A stretch of 45,762 nt of DNA from W1P20-047 sp045118335 (GCA_045118335.1 JBGUXY010000044.1:1-45762); one strand, 5' to 3'. Positions 23,496-32,761 are shown, counted from the stretch's first letter. Numbers and translations: made by a program. The notes: a model not told the origin generated them from the sequence alone.

Positions 23496-24896
23496 ATGGA
23501 GCAGCTCGATCTGCAAGGTCTTTTGCGTGCTTGCGAGGGGATTTGCCGTGATATCACGTTAGCCAACGTCGGTGACGTGACGGCGGGTGGCCGCACGTGC
23601 AAGGAGCGCTTCTACGATGATTTGCTGGCGTTTGGCGTGTACATGGCGCAAGACGACGGGAACGTGGATGGGGCAGAGGCGGAGTTGATCTGCGAGTGCT
23701 TGGGCAAGCCCGACGACGTCAAGATGCGCTCGGCTGTTTTGGAGCATGTCGGGTTCGGCCCCTCGTTTGCCACCGAGGTTCCCCGTTCGCTGAAGTTCGC
23801 GGTGCTGGCAGATGCTGGCAAGAAGCTCGAAACAAGTGCCTACAAGGGCCAGACCGCGATGGTGTTCCACGATACGTTCAAGCTGTTTGGCCAGGTGATC
23901 TTGGCGACTCGGCCACGTGATGTGAGCGATACGGCGGTGAGCAGGTTCACCGATTACACCGTGCGCATGGAGGAGTTCATCAAGGAATACACCGTATGGT
24001 ATGCGGGAAGCCAGAAGCGCTACCGCGTGGTGGAGCCATCGGAGGTGAATGCCGCCACTGCCGAAGAGCGCCAAGCCAAGCTCGAGGAGCTGTTGGGCAA
24101 GCTCGATGAACTCGTGGGCTTGCACGCCGTGAAGCGGCAGGTGCACGACCTGGTGAACCTGGTGCAGGTGCAGTCCATGCGCCAGGAGCTGGGCATGAAG
24201 ACCGCCGACGTGTCCAAGCACATGGTGTTTTCGGGCAATCCCGGGACGGGCAAGACTACCGTGGCGCGCATGCTTGCCGAAATCTATGCGAACCTGGGTG
24301 TTTTGCGCAAGGGCCAGTTGGTGGAAGTCGATCGGTCGAGCCTGGTGCGCGGGTTCATCGGCCAGACGGCCACGCGCGTGCAGGAAGTGGTGGAAGAAGC
24401 GCTGGGTGGCGTGTTGTTCATAGACGAAGCCTATGCGCTCACCGTGAACAAGGGCGAGGGGGATTTCGGCCAAGAGGCCGTGGACACGCTGCTCAAGGCC
24501 ATGGAAGACAACCGCGATGACCTGGTGGTGATCGTGGCGGGCTATACCGATCTCATGGAGCAGTTCCTGGAGTCGAATCCCGGGTTGCGCTCTCGCTTCA
24601 GCAACTTCATCCACTTCGACGATTACAGTGCAGAAGAACTCATAGCCATTCTGCACCAAAACCTTGCCCAGCGCGAGTACGAGCTTTCACCCGAAGCCGA
24701 TGCGAAGGCGCGCGAGATGATAGAGCAGCGCGTGGCAAACAAGCCAGAAAACTTCGCGAATGCCCGTGACGTGCGCAATTTCATGGAACATGCCATTTCC
24801 AACCACGCTACCCGCGTGGTGTCGATGGAAGGTGCCCGTGGCAACAAGGCGCTGCTCGCCACCATAGAACCTATCGACTTGCAGCCTTGGGATTGA
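23496..24896 (+). CDS. CbbX/SpoVK-type AAA+ ATPase with TerB-like N-terminal part
   Basis: A 466-aa ATPase. Residues about 35-170 include MAQDDGNVDGAEAELICE, which resembles a TerB-type helical domain with acidic metal-binding residues (tentative). The AAA+ core of the CbxX/CfqX family follows: Walker A GNPGTGKTT (247-255), Walker B VLFIDEAYAL (D310/E311), sensor and arginine-finger segments around NPGLRSRF, and the helical lid. Relatives remodel protein complexes (Rubisco activase CbbX, EccA in type VII secretion, SpoVK). It starts 18 nt after the YARHG gene and is probably co-transcribed. The substrate may be the membrane partner or a secreted protein; no type VII substrate gene is visible nearby. 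Confidence 0.9.
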   Translation: MEQLDLQGLLRACEGICRDITLANVGDVTAGGRTCKERFYDDLLAFGVYMAQDDGNVDGAEAELICECLGKPDDVKMRSAVLEHVGFGPSFATEVPRSLKFAVLADAGKKLETSAYKGQTAMVFHDTFKLFGQVILATRPRDVSDTAVSRFTDYTVRMEEFIKEYTVWYAGSQKRYRVVEPSEVNAATAEERQAKLEELLGKLDELVGLHAVKRQVHDLVNLVQVQSMRQELGMKTADVSKHMVFSGNPGTGKTTVARMLAEIYANLGVLRKGQLVEVDRSSLVRGFIGQTATRVQEVVEEALGGVLFIDEAYALTVNKGEGDFGQEAVDTLLKAMEDNRDDLVVIVAGYTDLMEQFLESNPGLRSRFSNFIHFDDYSAEELIAILHQNLAQREYELSPEADAKAREMIEQRVANKPENFANARDVRNFMEHAISNHATRVVSMEGARGNKALLATIEPIDLQPWD

Positions 24897-25112
24897 CGGA
24901 GCAAGCAGGGCAGATTAGTGCGCATGAATAGTTTCTCTAATAAGAATAATAAGCTGTGAACAGGTCTTATGTAACCATTGTTTTTGTTCATGTACACTAA
25001 TCAACCATGAGATGTGAAAGTTGCGCAATTCTTTCCACCATGAAGGGCTTACCGTCGATGTAGCAAGGAAGGACATGCTGCGGTTGCGGCACAAGGCGAT
25101 GGGAGAGGCGAC

Positions 25113-25328
25113 ATGAGCATGGAAAAGCTGCTGAATGCATTCGACAACGGCAATCCGAACGAAAAGTACCAAGCCGCCTTCGCCATAGCCCTCAGACTCG
25201 AAGACGGCAGCTGTGCCGAATATGCGGGCGAGGCTTTGAGCCGCTCCGATTGGCTCGTTTACGCCCTGGTCTATGCACCTGACGATTGCGCCACGAAGTG
25301 CGTTTCCTCGCTGCTTGCATGCGCGTAG
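25113..25328 (+). CDS. Small hypothetical protein (71 aa)
   Basis: A 71-aa frame with GGGAGAGG six bases before the ATG. The product is acidic and predicted helical, repeats Ala/Leu-rich segments (FAIALRLEDGS, ALVYAPDD) and has three cysteines, two near the end (CATKC and a final CA). No domain is recognised. It sits alone between the AAA+ gene and the UbiB-like gene. Codon use is like the neighbours, and the opposite frame is a poorer candidate. Confidence 0.6.
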   Translation: MSMEKLLNAFDNGNPNEKYQAAFAIALRLEDGSCAEYAGEALSRSDWLVYALVYAPDDCATKCVSSLLACA

Positions 25329-25407
25329 GCCAAACCTCCTTTCGCTCGGTGTGAAACGCGGTTATCATTCGTAGTGCAACAATCGAAACGCGGAAGGGTT
25401 GCCTGCC

Positions 25408-27060
25408 ATGTCGAACAACACGATACTGCGGCACTTCTTTTCGGAGGGGGCTGTCCAAGGTGCAGATGGCGAGTTCGACCTGAGCCGGAAGGCTCGTTCG
25501 CAGCGCCTGCGCGAAATCCGGTCGATTCTGACTAGGCATCATGTGCTGCGCGGGTTCACGCCGCAGGAGTTCCGTCTGATGCTCGAGGATCTCGGGCCCA
25601 GTTTCGTGAAGATCGGCCAGGCTTTGTCCACGCGTTCCGAGATTTTGCCGAAATCGTATTGCGAAGAGCTCGAGAAGCTCCAATCCGAAAGCCATCCGCT
25701 GCCCTTCGAGAGCATTCGCGAGACGCTCGAGCAGATCTACGGTGAAGACCTCGACCGTGTGTTTTCCCAGATAGACCCCGAACCCCTTGGAAGTGCGTCG
25801 TTGGCGCAGGTGCACAAGGCCCAACTTACGTCAGGCGATATCGTGGCGGTGAAGGTTCAGCGTCCCGGCGTGCGCGACACCATGGCGCAAGACATAGACA
25901 TCATCCGCAGCCTGGCGCGGCGTGCATCCCGTCTGGCGAAGATAGAGCAGATGGTCGATTTCGCCGACGTGATCGAAGAAATGTGGGACACGTTTTTGGA
26001 AGAGACCGATTTCGCCCGTGAAGCCGAAAACCTCGTGGTCTTCAAGCAGCTCAACGCCGGTGCGGCCTTTATCGATTGCCCCGATGTCTATCCCGATTTG
26101 TGCAGTGAGCATTGCCTGGTGATGGAATATGTCGAAGGTATTGCGATCCACGACCGCAAAGGTTTGCTCGATGCTGGGTTAGACCTGGCCAAACTGGGCG
26201 AAAGAATGCTCGACAACTACGCGACGCAGGTGCTCGACCACGGTTTCTTCCACGCCGACCCCCACCCTGGCAACATCATCGTTCGCGATGGGACGATCGT
26301 CTACATCGACCTCGGAATCATGGGCAGGCTCAATCCAAACGAACGCGCTGGATTTGCCGCCATAATAGAAGCAGTGGGCCTAAAGGATCCGGGCAAGCTA
26401 AAAGACGCGCTGCTCTCGTTCGCCGTGTCGAGGGACAGTGCAGGAATCGACCATTCCCGCTTTCTGGCCGAACTCGACCTCATGCTCGCGAGTTACGGGT
26501 CATGCGATGTGGCCGACCTGGATATCGGGCAGATGCTCACCGATATCGTTTCCATCACCCGCACGAGTCACGTGGTGCTTCCCCCGTCTATCACCAACGT
26601 GTTCCGCGGCATCGTCACCATGGAAGGCACCATCGCCGATTTCATCCCCAACGACAACATCGTGAACATCATCAACGCGCACATCGCACACTCGTCGGTC
26701 TCGCTCGACAACATGGAGGATTCCCTACGTGATATGGCCGCATCGGTGCGAAAGGCGGCAGAGGGATCGGCACAGGCTGCAGCATATTCGGGAGAAGCCC
26801 TGAAAATGTTAACGAGAGGTCAGGTGAAGGTGAACATGGAAGTGCTGGGCTCCGATGCGCCGCTGGCCACCATCTCGAGGATCGTGAACAGGTTGACCAT
26901 CGGCATCATCATTGCCGGCCTGTTCATCGGCTCGAGCATGTTCGCCGAGGTGGGTGGAGGCCCCACCATCTTCGGAGCACCATTCATCTCGTTTTTCGGC
27001 TTTTCGGGGGCGTTCGTGCTTTCGGTGTGGGTTATTTGGGATATCTGGCGTCGAAAGTAA
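25408..27060 (+). CDS. ABC1/UbiB-family atypical kinase-like protein
   Basis: A 550-aa member of the UbiB/ADCK family, which in ubiquinone or menaquinone producers supports isoprenoid quinone biosynthesis and membrane lipid metabolism. Diagnostic motifs are present: KIGQ (68-71), the alanine-rich loop GSASLAQVH in place of the usual glycine-rich loop, AVKVQRPG with the lysine, catalytic HADPHPGN and metal-binding DLGIMG. Two hydrophobic helices at the extreme C-terminus (about 493-515 and 523-546) anchor it to the membrane, typical of the bacterial family. The ATG follows GGAAGGG; a TTG three codons earlier is less likely. No quinone biosynthesis gene is adjacent. Function in this organism is inferred from the family. 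Confidence 0.93.
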   Translation: MSNNTILRHFFSEGAVQGADGEFDLSRKARSQRLREIRSILTRHHVLRGFTPQEFRLMLEDLGPSFVKIGQALSTRSEILPKSYCEELEKLQSESHPLPFESIRETLEQIYGEDLDRVFSQIDPEPLGSASLAQVHKAQLTSGDIVAVKVQRPGVRDTMAQDIDIIRSLARRASRLAKIEQMVDFADVIEEMWDTFLEETDFAREAENLVVFKQLNAGAAFIDCPDVYPDLCSEHCLVMEYVEGIAIHDRKGLLDAGLDLAKLGERMLDNYATQVLDHGFFHADPHPGNIIVRDGTIVYIDLGIMGRLNPNERAGFAAIIEAVGLKDPGKLKDALLSFAVSRDSAGIDHSRFLAELDLMLASYGSCDVADLDIGQMLTDIVSITRTSHVVLPPSITNVFRGIVTMEGTIADFIPNDNIVNIINAHIAHSSVSLDNMEDSLRDMAASVRKAAEGSAQAAAYSGEALKMLTRGQVKVNMEVLGSDAPLATISRIVNRLTIGIIIAGLFIGSSMFAEVGGGPTIFGAPFISFFGFSGAFVLSVWVIWDIWRRK

Positions 27061-27271
27061 GCCGTCTTGGGCAGGGCTGCTGGCAGTTTGCATCAGGCCT
27101 GCGTCTGCGATATGCCCACCGCGCGTTATGCTGCGATGATGGTGAAGGCTGCTTGTTCGAAAACGCATATCGCGAAACCTGCACGGTATATGTTTTAATG
27201 ATCATGTACGAATTATTCCGGGGGATGTTCCGAATACCACGACGGCACGTGGGGATGGAACGTTTCATCGG

Positions 27272-27312
27272 AAGCGGGTTCGAGCTCTGCGAAAGCAGGA
27301 GCCTAACCGCTT
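27272..27312 (+). promoter_or_regulatory. Leader hairpin just upstream of the RBS of the c-di-GMP gene
   Basis: AAGCGGGTT (27272-27280) pairs with AACCGCTT (27305-27312), and inside it GCTC-TGC-GAAA-GCA-g-GAGC forms a tetraloop-capped stem. The AGGAGGA ribosome-binding sequence starts two bases after the hairpin. It could control translation. I compared it with the GEMM c-di-GMP-I riboswitch and the essential conserved sequences are not all there, so no class is assigned. Confidence 0.45.
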
Positions 27313-27330
27313 TAGGAGGATTGCTGCAAG

Positions 27331-30300
27331 ATGCTGAAGAGTCACGAGAAATTCCACTCGTCCAACGGGAAGAGAAGGATTCTCGTCGCCGATGACGAGT
27401 TTATCAACCGAGAGATACTCGGGCAGATGCTCGGGGGCGATTACGAGGTCCTGTTCGCCTGCAACGGCGACGAGGCCTTGGAGTTGATGCGACAGAACAA
27501 GGACACGATCTCGCTTGTCTTGCTGGACATCCTCATGCCAGGCATGTCGGGGCTGCAGGTCTTGGAGGCGGCGAAGGGCGACGAGAGCCTATCCCGTATC
27601 CCTATTATCGTGGTCACTGCGGAAAAGGAAACCGAAATCGAAAGCCTCAAGCTCGGGGCCAGCGACTTTATCCCCAAGCCCTATCCCGACATCGGGGTCA
27701 TCCAGGCCAGGGTGCTGCGCTCCATCGAGCTTTCGGAAGACCGTGACATCATCCAGTCCACGGAAAGAGACGATCTGACGGGTTTGTACAACCGCGAATA
27801 CTTCTTCCGTTACGCCGAACAGTACGACCAGTATCACGAAGACCTCCCCATGGACGCGATCTTGGTGGACGTGAACCATTTCCACATGATCAACGAGCGC
27901 TATGGCCGCGCCTATGGCGACGAGGTGCTGCGCAGGATCGGCGAACAGGTCAAGAGCATAGTGAGCGATTCCGATGGCATCGTCTGCCGCAGGGAAGCCG
28001 ACTCGTTTATGGTGTATTGTCCGCATAGGGAAGACTATCAGCGGATTATGGACAACGCCTCGGTGAGCCTTGCCTACGATGAGTCGGGCAGCAACCGCGT
28101 GCATCTTCGCATGGGTGTGTACCCGAACGTGGACAAGAGCATCGACATCGAGCAGCGCTTCGACCGGGCGAAGATGGCGGCGGACACGGTTAAGGGCAGC
28201 TACGTTCGGACCATCGGCTTCTACGACAACAACCTGCACCAAAAACAGCTCTACGCCGAGCAGCTCATCGAGGACTTTCCCGCGGCGATTGCGGAAAACC
28301 ATTTCAAGGTGTACTACCAGCCCAAGTTCGACGTGCGCCCCGACACGCCCATCCTCGCGAGTGCCGAGGCCCTAGTGCGCTGGATCCATCCCGATTTGGG
28401 CCTGATCAGCCCTGGGGTGTTCATTCCCTTGTTCGAGGACAACGGACTCATCGAAAAGCTCGACACCTACGTGTGGCGTGAGACGGCGCGGCAGATCCGC
28501 GATTGGAAGGAACGGTTGTCGTACTCCATCCCAGTTTCGGTGAACGTATCGCGCATCGATATGAACGACCCCTATCTGCCCAACACGTTGCAGTCTATCT
28601 TGCGCGAGCATGATCTTTCCGAAGAAGAGCTTCTTTTGGAGGTGACCGAATCCGCCTATACCGAGGATTCGATGCAGATCATCAAGGTCGTGGAAGACCT
28701 CCGTAAGCTGGGCTTCAAGGTCGAGATGGACGATTTCGGCACCGGGTACTCGTCGTTGAACATGATCTCGCATCTGCCCGTAGACGCGCTGAAGCTCGAC
28801 ATGCAATTCATCCGCAATGCCTTCGAGGACGGCGGCACCACCCATATGCTGGAAGTGATCATCGGCATCGCGGATTACCTGTCGGTGCCCGTTATCGCCG
28901 AAGGCGTGGAGACCGAAGAACAGCTCCGTGCGCTCAAGGCGCTTGGCTGCGACATCGTGCAGGGTTATTTCTTCTCGAAGCCGGTTCCGGCCGAAGAGTT
29001 CGAAGCCTTCATCCTCCAGAAGAAGGAAGCGGATATCGCAGCGGCGGAAAGGCCGGTTTTCGGGCCAGAAGAGGACGAGGTTTCCGAATGCGACCTGGAC
29101 AGCGAGGATCGGCTCATCAGGGCACAGATGAAATCGCGCGAGGACCAAGCAGCCCAGCTGGAAGGTGCCATGATGGTGCCGGAAACATGCGTCGTTGACG
29201 AGCCATCCGAGTCACATACGGGGATTCAGTTGAAGACGGCATCTATCTGCTTTGTGGTTCTTGCGCTACTCGCGGCGTTTGCATTGCTGATTGCAGACAT
29301 CTCGGTGGCGAAGGGCTACGAGCGCATGGAAAGCGCAAGTGATCGCTATATTGCCGCCCAGATGGCCGCATCGGACATGGAATCCGCCTCAGATTACCTT
29401 ACCGACCGCGTGCGATGCTTCGTGGTGACAGGCGACGTGCAGTACCTGAACGACTTCTTCGAGGAAATCGAGACCACCAAGCGCAGGGACAGCGCGGTGG
29501 AAAATCTGGAAATGCTTCTGGCGGGAAGCGATAGCAGCGATGCGGTGAACAGCTTGAACACGGCGTTGAGCCTTTCCAACGATTTGGTAGATGTGGAAGA
29601 ACATGCCATGCGCCTGATGGTGGAGGCTGGCGATTACAATCCACAAGACATTCCCCAGGCTGTAGCCGATTATCCTCTGGATCAAGAAGACCTGGCGCTT
29701 ACCCCCGATGAGATGCGGGAAAAGGCTCAGATGCTGGTCTTCGACAACGATTACATGCACTACAAAGACCGTATCAGGGAAAACGTGCTCATGTGCACGC
29801 AGGCGCTCATACGCTCTTCCAGCCAAGAGCTCGAAAACGCGTCTGCACAGCTTTCGCTTCTGGTGAACATCCAGACGTTGCTGACCATCCTGTTCCTGCT
29901 GATCGTGCTGGGTATTGTGGTCATCATCACGCACATGATCCGCAAGCCCCTTACGAACATGGTTCAGAAGATGCAGCTGCAGGAAACGATCACTCCGACG
30001 GGCGTTGAGGAGCTCCGCTTTGTCACGAGGACGTATAACAAGATCTTGCAGGAAAACCATCAGGCCAGGGAAAAGCTCAGCCATGAAGCGTCTCATGATG
30101 CGCTCACCGGCTTGTTCAACCGCGGCGCCTACGACCTGCTGATGGGGAATGCAGACACCGAGCACGTGGCGCTCATTCTCATCGACGTCGACAACTTCAA
30201 GGAAGTGAACGATACGTACGGACATGCCGTGGGCGATAGGGTGCTCAAGCGCGTTGCCGAAATTTTGCGCAACAGCTTCCGTTCCGTGGATATCTTGTGC

Positions 30301-30555
30301 CGTATCGGCGGCGACGAGTTCGCCGTGGTCATGACTCGCGCCAACAGCTCCATGCAGCAGCTGGTGCTGAACAAGGTCAACCGTGCCAACGAGTTGCTGC
30401 AACACCCGAAAAACGACCTGCCTCCGGTATCTATTAGCGCGGGCGTGGCGTTTTCGGATAGGCCGAACCCGAAAAGCGATATCTTCGGAGATGCGGATGC
30501 TGCGCTTTACCAGGTGAAGGAATCGGGGCGCAACGGCTGCAAGATATTCGAATAG
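27331..30555 (+). CDS. Receiver-GGDEF(degenerate)-EAL-TM-sensor-TM-GGDEF protein
   Basis: A 1074-aa c-di-GMP signalling protein. Order: a receiver domain (about 16-130) with D21/D22, phosphoacceptor D66 and K116; a first GGDEF-like domain (about 145-300) whose active-site loop reads READSF instead of GGDEF, so probably inactive; an EAL phosphodiesterase domain (about 315-560) with EAL (346-348), DDFGTGYSSL and AEGVE intact; a linker; TM1 (about 637-659); an outside region of about 190 residues with RCFVVTGDVQYL and KRRDSA, like CHASE3-type four-helix sensors; TM2 (about 847-869); and a C-terminal GGDEF with GGDEF intact (993-997). It therefore probably both makes and breaks c-di-GMP, set by a phosphorelay and an outside signal. 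It looks like a fusion of two proteins. AGGAGG is 11 nt before the ATG. A strong terminator follows. Confidence 0.94.
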   Translation: MLKSHEKFHSSNGKRRILVADDEFINREILGQMLGGDYEVLFACNGDEALELMRQNKDTISLVLLDILMPGMSGLQVLEAAKGDESLSRIPIIVVTAEKETEIESLKLGASDFIPKPYPDIGVIQARVLRSIELSEDRDIIQSTERDDLTGLYNREYFFRYAEQYDQYHEDLPMDAILVDVNHFHMINERYGRAYGDEVLRRIGEQVKSIVSDSDGIVCRREADSFMVYCPHREDYQRIMDNASVSLAYDESGSNRVHLRMGVYPNVDKSIDIEQRFDRAKMAADTVKGSYVRTIGFYDNNLHQKQLYAEQLIEDFPAAIAENHFKVYYQPKFDVRPDTPILASAEALVRWIHPDLGLISPGVFIPLFEDNGLIEKLDTYVWRETARQIRDWKERLSYSIPVSVNVSRIDMNDPYLPNTLQSILREHDLSEEELLLEVTESAYTEDSMQIIKVVEDLRKLGFKVEMDDFGTGYSSLNMISHLPVDALKLDMQFIRNAFEDGGTTHMLEVIIGIADYLSVPVIAEGVETEEQLRALKALGCDIVQGYFFSKPVPAEEFEAFILQKKEADIAAAERPVFGPEEDEVSECDLDSEDRLIRAQMKSREDQAAQLEGAMMVPETCVVDEPSESHTGIQLKTASICFVVLALLAAFALLIADISVAKGYERMESASDRYIAAQMAASDMESASDYLTDRVRCFVVTGDVQYLNDFFEEIETTKRRDSAVENLEMLLAGSDSSDAVNSLNTALSLSNDLVDVEEHAMRLMVEAGDYNPQDIPQAVADYPLDQEDLALTPDEMREKAQMLVFDNDYMHYKDRIRENVLMCTQALIRSSSQELENASAQLSLLVNIQTLLTILFLLIVLGIVVIITHMIRKPLTNMVQKMQLQETITPTGVEELRFVTRTYNKILQENHQAREKLSHEASHDALTGLFNRGAYDLLMGNADTEHVALILIDVDNFKEVNDTYGHAVGDRVLKRVAEILRNSFRSVDILCRIGGDEFAVVMTRANSSMQQLVLNKVNRANELLQHPKNDLPPVSISAGVAFSDRPNPKSDIFGDADAALYQVKESGRNGCKIFE

Positions 30556-30575
30556 ATTGCAGGAACGCGAAATAG

Positions 30576-30613
30576 CGCAGGTCCGCAAGGTTTGTCCACG
30601 GACCTGCGTTTTT
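30576..30613 (+). terminator. Intrinsic terminator after the c-di-GMP gene
   Basis: CGCAGGTCCG (30576-30585) pairs perfectly with CGGACCTGCG (30599-30608) and is followed by TTTTT. It lies 20 nt after the stop and separates the gene from the convergent channel gene. Confidence 0.9.
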
Positions 30614-30630
30614 ACTGTATGAAGGGGGGG

Positions 30631-32010
30631 CTAGCCGGTTTCGTTTGATGCTGTCAGTGCACGGGGGATGGGAAGGGCGGCGCCTATGACAGCGGCCAAG
30701 CCCATCCAGAGCAGGCCTTCGGCGGGAAAGCACAGGAATAGGATTGCCAAGACCAGCAGCGGCTTGCGTACCACGCCTGCCAGAAACGCCGTGGTGGTGA
30801 CCGTCACCATGAGCATGGGGTCGGCTCCCGTGATTGCAGCCAGGCCAAAGCCAGCTGCCACGCCTGCGAAGATGCTCGGGAAGAAGTTTCCGCCCATCCA
30901 GCCCATGTTCAGGCACATGGGGGTTATGGCTGCCTTCAGCAGGCCGGTTGCCAGTAGTGCCATCGCGCTCCAGGCTGTCCAGGTGGCCATGAGCTCTTCG
31001 GACTGCACTTCGCCGGGGAACAGCACGTAGGGAAACGCCATCGCCACGGCTCCCATGACCACGCCCGCGACGACGGGTTTAAGGATAGTTCCCGTCGGGC
31101 CATGGCCCAGCTGGTCCGAAACGCTGCCGAACAACCTATTTGACCCGTGGTAGACAAGAGCCATAGCATATGCAAGCACCAAGCAGGGCAGCATCCAGAG
31201 CAGTTCGGCACGCGTGGCCCCTATGGCATCGAACCGAGGCAGCCCGCCCGAAACGCCGAACACCCACGAAAACACTGCGATGCCGCCGAACGCACCGAAC
31301 GCCGCGGCAGTGTAGAGCACGATTTTCACCCCACGGCGCATGTCGTAGTCGCCCACGTCGGGCTCTTCTGGGGAAGCAAATCTGTCGATGGGGGTGCTTT
31401 CCGCGCCGGCTACGATGCCAGCCAGAGGCGTGCCGAATATCGCGGAGAAGCTAGCGGCGATGGTCACGTCGGTTACAGCCGCCCAACGCAGGCCTGCAGC
31501 CTTGAGCTTGTCGCGGATCCAGCAGCATCCAGAGGCGATCAAGCCCGTGAGCCCGGCCTCGAAACCGATGGATCCGCCGAACACGAGCGGCAACAGGAAG
31601 GTAACCGTGGGCTTGACGGCTCCCTGTGTACGGTAGCTGCCTGTGTGCCTGAATTGCGCCATCACTTCTTCGAGGGGGCGTACGCGATCGTTTGACCACC
31701 AGGTCCATGCACCTATGACCAGACCGCCCAACGTGCAGGTGACCAGGGAAAACCATGCTGCTCCCACGGTAGTGCCCAGGTTGTTCCACACAAGCCCGGT
31801 AAGCCAGGTCGACCCGTTCATCACGGCGAAAACCGCCAGTCCCACAGCGAATCCAACGGCCAGCGCCAACGCAACCATGCCAATGCCAGCGGAAAGCGCC
31901 TCACCAGGCGAGCTGAACGGCCGCTTCCCGTCGACGATATAGGGACGCGATGCGCCACGGCTGGCAGCTCTTCGCCGCCGCGGGAAATTGTCCATCTGCT
32001 TGTCGGCCAT
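30631..32010 (-). CDS. ClC-family chloride channel / antiporter-like protein
   Basis: A 459-aa polytopic membrane protein of the voltage-gated chloride channel superfamily. About ten to twelve hydrophobic segments are visible. The family signatures are divergent: GSIGFEAG stands where GREGP is usual, and GGNFFPSIFAG matches the later GGxFxPxLxxG pore motif. The Ser of the first selectivity loop is not clear. The start is ATG at 32010 with GGGAGG close upstream; the frame extends further but without support. It is encoded convergently to the c-di-GMP gene, ends just after that gene's terminator, and is preceded by a long repeat-rich region that may contain its promoter. Whether it is a channel or a proton-coupled transporter cannot be told. 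Confidence 0.88.
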   Translation of the reverse strand: MADKQMDNFPRRRRAASRGASRPYIVDGKRPFSSPGEALSAGIGMVALALAVGFAVGLAVFAVMNGSTWLTGLVWNNLGTTVGAAWFSLVTCTLGGLVIGAWTWWSNDRVRPLEEVMAQFRHTGSYRTQGAVKPTVTFLLPLVFGGSIGFEAGLTGLIASGCCWIRDKLKAAGLRWAAVTDVTIAASFSAIFGTPLAGIVAGAESTPIDRFASPEEPDVGDYDMRRGVKIVLYTAAAFGAFGGIAVFSWVFGVSGGLPRFDAIGATRAELLWMLPCLVLAYAMALVYHGSNRLFGSVSDQLGHGPTGTILKPVVAGVVMGAVAMAFPYVLFPGEVQSEELMATWTAWSAMALLATGLLKAAITPMCLNMGWMGGNFFPSIFAGVAAGFGLAAITGADPMLMVTVTTTAFLAGVVRKPLLVLAILFLCFPAEGLLWMGLAAVIGAALPIPRALTASNETG

Positions 32011-32209
32011 GGCCTCCCTCTCGAATATTCCACGGTGGCTGGATTCCCACGCGAGGCATTCCTGCAGGCAAAACGCCACGTCTGATTATACCCAAATGAC
32101 CGCTCGACTCTTTGAGCTGTTCGTGCATAAGAAGACCGCCTCCGTGCGTATAAGCAAGTGACCGCTCTCGGATCGGCAATGGCCTGACTAAGCCTTCTAT
32201 ACTCAAAAA

Positions 32210-32458
32210 CCCACAATTCGAAAAGACCAGCAATTCGCAAAACCCACAACTCGGTTATTCTTGACCCACAATTCGGCTTTTCTCGCTCTCCGTCATCGCA
32301 AATCGCGATAATCTGCATGAAAACCCGAGTTGTGGGTCACGGAACGTCGAATTGTGGGTAAATGCATAAACGAGCTGAAAGAATGCACATTCACAACTGG
32401 CATAATTCCAGGTCATAGGCATGCCTTCAAACGAGAACCGGAACGTACCCACAATTCG
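32210..32458. repeat. Array of 11-bp motif CCCACAATTCG
   Basis: Exact or near-exact copies occur at 32210-32220, 32227-32237 (two mismatches), 32243-32253 and 32265-32275 in direct orientation, 32326-32336 and 32348-32358 inverted, and 32448-32458 direct. The first four are 16-22 bp apart. Copies at 32261-32281 and 32320-32340 form a 21-bp imperfect inverted repeat. The frames here are not coding; their products would repeat the same short peptide. It lies upstream of the ClC gene. Possible binding sites for a protein, or a dispersed genome repeat. Confidence 0.8.
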
Positions 32459-32563
32459 ATTTTTCATGTCGAAAACGGCGGTTTCGCTTGCACGGGTGCC
32501 TGCAAGCCGTGCTCTGCATCTTCTTCTTATGCGTCCTACTCGTATCTGAGTTGATGAGCCTGA

Positions 32564-32761
32564 ACAGTAAGTTGTAGCGTCTTCTTGGACTCGGCAGGAG
32601 TTCGGAATAGTGAGTTGTAATGTCTTCCCAGACTCGGCAAAGCGCAAAACTTGCCGTTTGGAATAGTGAGCTGTTCCAACTCCTCGGACAGCGAGAGGGC
32701 CCAAACTATACCGCCAGTGGTATAACCTGTTTCAACTCCTCGGACAGCCTGCGGGCTCAAA
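32564..32761. repeat. Tandem family of degenerate intergenic repeat units
   Basis: Two 33-bp units (32564-32596 and 32607-32639) match at 26 of 33 positions. Two 35-bp units (32671-32705 and 32727-32761) match at 30 of 35 and are 56 bp apart. The second pair shares the lead-in ATAGTGAG with the first. They look like successive diverged copies of one element. The whole 32011-33047 gap holds no supported gene besides these repeats and the one below. Confidence 0.75.

Noticed and set aside
27061..27330. Canonical c-di-GMP-I riboswitch upstream of the signalling gene
   Set aside because: A GAAA-loop hairpin is present but the paired conserved sequences of the class are not.
32255..32760. Minus-strand frames over the repeat region
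   Set aside because: They repeat the same short peptides because they read the intergenic repeats; no start site.
32564..32761. CRISPR array
   Set aside because: Units differ from each other, spacers are absent or uneven, and no cas gene is in the window.
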